From: Elusimicrobium sp. An273
GTDB lineage: Bacteria > Elusimicrobiota > Elusimicrobia > Elusimicrobiales > Elusimicrobiaceae
Length of the DNA stretch: 64,000 nt
Direction: 5' to 3'
Assembly: GCF_002159705.1 (NCBI RefSeq)
Contig: NZ_NFJD01000001.1
Span: 310,001 to 374,000, forward strand
In this document: one piece after another, positions 62,033-64,000 of the stretch
Layout: each line of letters opens with the position of its first letter
Numbering within the stretch: the first letter of the stretch is position 1
Notes under the pieces: generated by a model
The model's input: the letters and a program-made list of their open reading frames with translations, nothing else
Database searches by the model: none
What the model was told of the DNA's origin: nothing
Translations under genes and position numbers: made by a program

Positions 62033-63496
62033 TTATTTTTGCACGACGCGTCCCGTTGCGGGCGGGGTAAGCGGGCCGTTTTTAAAATCCGCTTCCAAAA
62101 TTTGGCGCATCGTCAGCTGCCCGGCGGGGCGGATGCTGCCTTGCGGCAGGGTTTTAAATAATTTGCCTTCGCTGCCGCCGCCCGCCACATACGAATTGAC
62201 GGCCAACGTGTATTGTTTATCGTCCTGCAGCCGTTCGCCGCGCACCCAGATTTTTAATTTTTTGATTTTCCCTTTTTTCGTTTTTTTGTACGAAAACGTA
62301 AGCCCGCTGTAGGCCAGACGGTTCCACGGCACTACGCCCCCGGCTACCAATTTTTTTAAAAACGCCCCGCTTACCGTGGCCGTAACCACCGTATTGTCAA
62401 ACGGGTACAAATCAATAATATCCCGCCGGGTAATATCCCCTTTCGGCAGGCCCACGCGCGCACCGCCCGTATTGTGAATACACACGTCGGCCGGCGTATA
62501 GCGGCAGGTGGCGTCGGCTACCCAGTTGTCCACGGGGTCGTCTTGGTGTGTGGGAATAAACGATTTTTTGGAAAAAGCCGCCGCCGTCTGTCCGATTACT
62601 TCATCCACGCCCGGCTCGCGCAGGGATTGGGCGTAGGCTTTCATTTTCTTGTCCTCGCCCGTTTGGGCGGTATTCAGCGCAATCAGCTCCGAGCGGATAT
62701 CCGTAATTTTACCGGTTTTGTCGTCCGTTTCCAACGTGATTTTGGTTACGTTTTGAAAATGACATCCGCTTTCGGCAAACAAAATGCCGCCGCGCCATTC
62801 GTTTTGAAAAATTTTATGAGCATGCCCGCCCAGCACCACCTGCACCCGTCCGCCAAATTGCCGGCCGATATCGCCGATATAGTTGGGAGAGCCGGGGCGG
62901 TCATCCGCCAAGGAATCGTGCACCAGCACCACTACCGCATCCGGCTGTTGCTTTTCTGCTTCTTGCAGGGCTTTCTCCAGCGCGGCAAGCGGCTTAATAA
63001 ACTTATATTTTTGGCTTTTTTTCGTCGGGTTGCGGTTGGCCAGCCCGATTACCGCCACCTTCATTCCGTTTACGTTGTAGAGCTGATACGGCTTTACCCG
63101 TTTAGGCAGTTTCTCCCCCGCCGCGGGCACTAAATTGGCCGCCAGCACGTCAAACCGGGCCGCTTCCAACAGCGCGTCAAATCCGTCATCCCGAAAGGCA
63201 AATTCGTGATTGCCCACCGTTGCCGCGTCGTAACCCAAGCGGTTCATCAACGAAACGGCCTTCAGACCGTTTGAGCGCTGGGTTTCCACCGTTCCTTCCG
63301 CAAAATCGCCGCCGTCCAGCAACAAGTAGTTTTTGGGGCCGGCCGCAAGCACCGCCGCCAGCGCGGCCGCGCCGCCCTGGCCGTTCTTCGGATAAAAAAA
63401 TCCGTGCGTGTCGCTGGTGTGGTAAATTGTGGCGGTTTTCGCCGCCAGCGGAAGCGCCGCAAAAAAAGAAAGCAACAGGATAAAAATTTTTTTCAT
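62033..63496 (-). CDS. Periplasmic 5'-nucleotidase family protein (second intact paralogue)
   Basis: 487 residues from the ATG at 63,496 (GGAG upstream). A signal peptide (KKIFILLLSFFAALPLAA) precedes SDTHGFFYPKNGQGG, DGGDF, GNHEFAF, VHDSL and GGHAHK. It is highly similar to its neighbour along the whole length, so it arose by tandem duplication. Presumed periplasmic nucleotidase; the differing loops may change the substrate. Confidence 0.9.
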   Translation of the reverse strand: MKKIFILLLSFFAALPLAAKTATIYHTSDTHGFFYPKNGQGGAAALAAVLAAGPKNYLLLDGGDFAEGTVETQRSNGLKAVSLMNRLGYDAATVGNHEFAFRDDGFDALLEAARFDVLAANLVPAAGEKLPKRVKPYQLYNVNGMKVAVIGLANRNPTKKSQKYKFIKPLAALEKALQEAEKQQPDAVVVLVHDSLADDRPGSPNYIGDIGRQFGGRVQVVLGGHAHKIFQNEWRGGILFAESGCHFQNVTKITLETDDKTGKITDIRSELIALNTAQTGEDKKMKAYAQSLREPGVDEVIGQTAAAFSKKSFIPTHQDDPVDNWVADATCRYTPADVCIHNTGGARVGLPKGDITRRDIIDLYPFDNTVVTATVSGAFLKKLVAGGVVPWNRLAYSGLTFSYKKTKKGKIKKLKIWVRGERLQDDKQYTLAVNSYVAGGGSEGKLFKTLPQGSIRPAGQLTMRQILEADFKNGPLTPPATGRVVQK

Positions 63497-63504
63497 TTTT
63501 TCTC

Positions 63505-63538
63505 CAAATAAAACCGTGCCTTTTTTCAAGGCGCGGTT
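63505..63538 (-). terminator. Terminator of the cysteine desulfurase gene
   Basis: AACCGTGCCTT (63,512-63,522) and AAGGCGCGGTT (63,528-63,538) form the stem with one mismatch; a T-rich tail follows on the minus strand. Confidence 0.65.
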
Positions 63539-63545
63539 ATTAAAT

Positions 63546-64000
63546 TTACGCGGCTAAACGCGAAAACGGCGAAATTTTACGCAGCCGTTCAATGATGGGA
63601 GGCAGCTCTTTGAGCACCAGTTCAATGTCTTCCCGCGTGGTTTGATCCGACAGCGAGAAGCGAATGGATCCGTGCGCAAACTGGAAAGGCACCCCCATGG
63701 CGCGCAAGACGTGCGACGGCTCCAACGAGCCGGACGTGCAGGCCGAGCCGGACGAGGCACACACCCCCAAATCGTTGAGGTACATCAAAATGGATTCCCC
63801 TTCAATATAGCCAAAACTGATGTTGGTGGTGTTGGGCACGCGGTGTTCGGGATCGCCGTTTACTTTTACGTCCGCAATCGTGGCTACAATGCCTTGCTCC
63901 AGTTCGTCGCGCAAGGCGGCAATGCGGGCGCTGGTTCCGTCCGTCAGGCGTTTTTGTGCCAGCTCCGCCGCTTTGCCAAGCCCCACAATATAAGGAACAT
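63546..64000 (-). CDS. Cysteine desulfurase (NifS/IscS family), partial
   Basis: The last 151 residues are inside the window; the frame continues past base 64,000 (VPYIVGLGKAAELA reads straight through). The mobile catalytic loop is SSGSACTSGSLEPSHVL with the persulfide Cys, the long-loop (NifS/IscS) form. It takes sulfur from cysteine for Fe-S clusters and thiolated tRNA. An Fe-S supply fits the nearby hydrogenase. The N-terminal PLP site is not visible. Confidence 0.85.
   Translation of the reverse strand, partial: VPYIVGLGKAAELAQKRLTDGTSARIAALRDELEQGIVATIADVKVNGDPEHRVPNTTNISFGYIEGESILMYLNDLGVCASSGSACTSGSLEPSHVLRAMGVPFQFAHGSIRFSLSDQTTREDIELVLKELPPIIERLRKISPFSRLAA

Overview
The window is bacterial chromosome. 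The best fit is a gut-associated, fermentative member of the Elusimicrobiota (Elusimicrobium-like). The clues are two orphan type IV pilin-like genes with near-identical N-termini, a monomeric [FeFe]-hydrogenase of the group B type, a sugar PTS, a choloylglycine hydrolase and compact single-gene housekeeping loci. This is inference from gene content; no rRNA is present to confirm it.

Region 1 (1-407): the end of an EAL-domain protein and a tRNA-His gene. Region 2 (about 396-23,944): an AT-rich accessory island lying between the 3' end of tRNA-His and a 3'-truncated NagZ-like gene. Its modules, left to right, are: a large serine recombinase whose stop codon lies inside tRNA-His, with an HTH regulator and a decayed replication-protein gene; a type I restriction-modification operon (hsdM-hsdS-hsdR) with a fourth gene for a DUF262/HNH nuclease and an LA2681-type HEPN protein upstream; a second HTH plus an intact Rep-like gene preceded by three palindromic operator-like sites; a nonsense-interrupted ORF; a four-gene operon coding for a GrpE-like protein, an Hsp70, an AAA ATPase and a membrane-anchored J-domain-like protein; a GIY-YIG nuclease with a frameshifted partner; and what looks like the tail of another serine recombinase. 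The two HTH/Rep modules are related: same order, similar proteins, and an operator exactly 68 bp from the Rep start in both.

Region 3 (24,664-43,922): GC-richer core genes. These are a choloylglycine hydrolase, a PTS EIIBC transporter, a GGDEF/EAL protein, a polyprenol-type glycosyltransferase, phosphopentomutase, an FAD reductase, NAD synthetase, a copper P-type ATPase with metal-binding domains at both ends, a CorC/CNNM protein, a pilin, a HAD phosphatase, and purA (short archaeal-type form) translationally coupled to purB.

Region 4 (44,003-64,000): a tripartite RND efflux operon, cysteine synthase, a secreted hypothetical, cardiolipin synthase with an EEP-family partner, the [FeFe]-hydrogenase, a second pilin, a structured non-coding repeat, rplM-rpsI, dusB, three tandem 5'-nucleotidase-family genes (one of which has lost its metal ligands), and the C-terminal part of a cysteine desulfurase running off the end.

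The most promising undescribed system is the GrpE-Hsp70-AAA-J operon (15,616-21,627). It is a self-contained chaperone machine carried next to restriction and HEPN genes on a mobile island.
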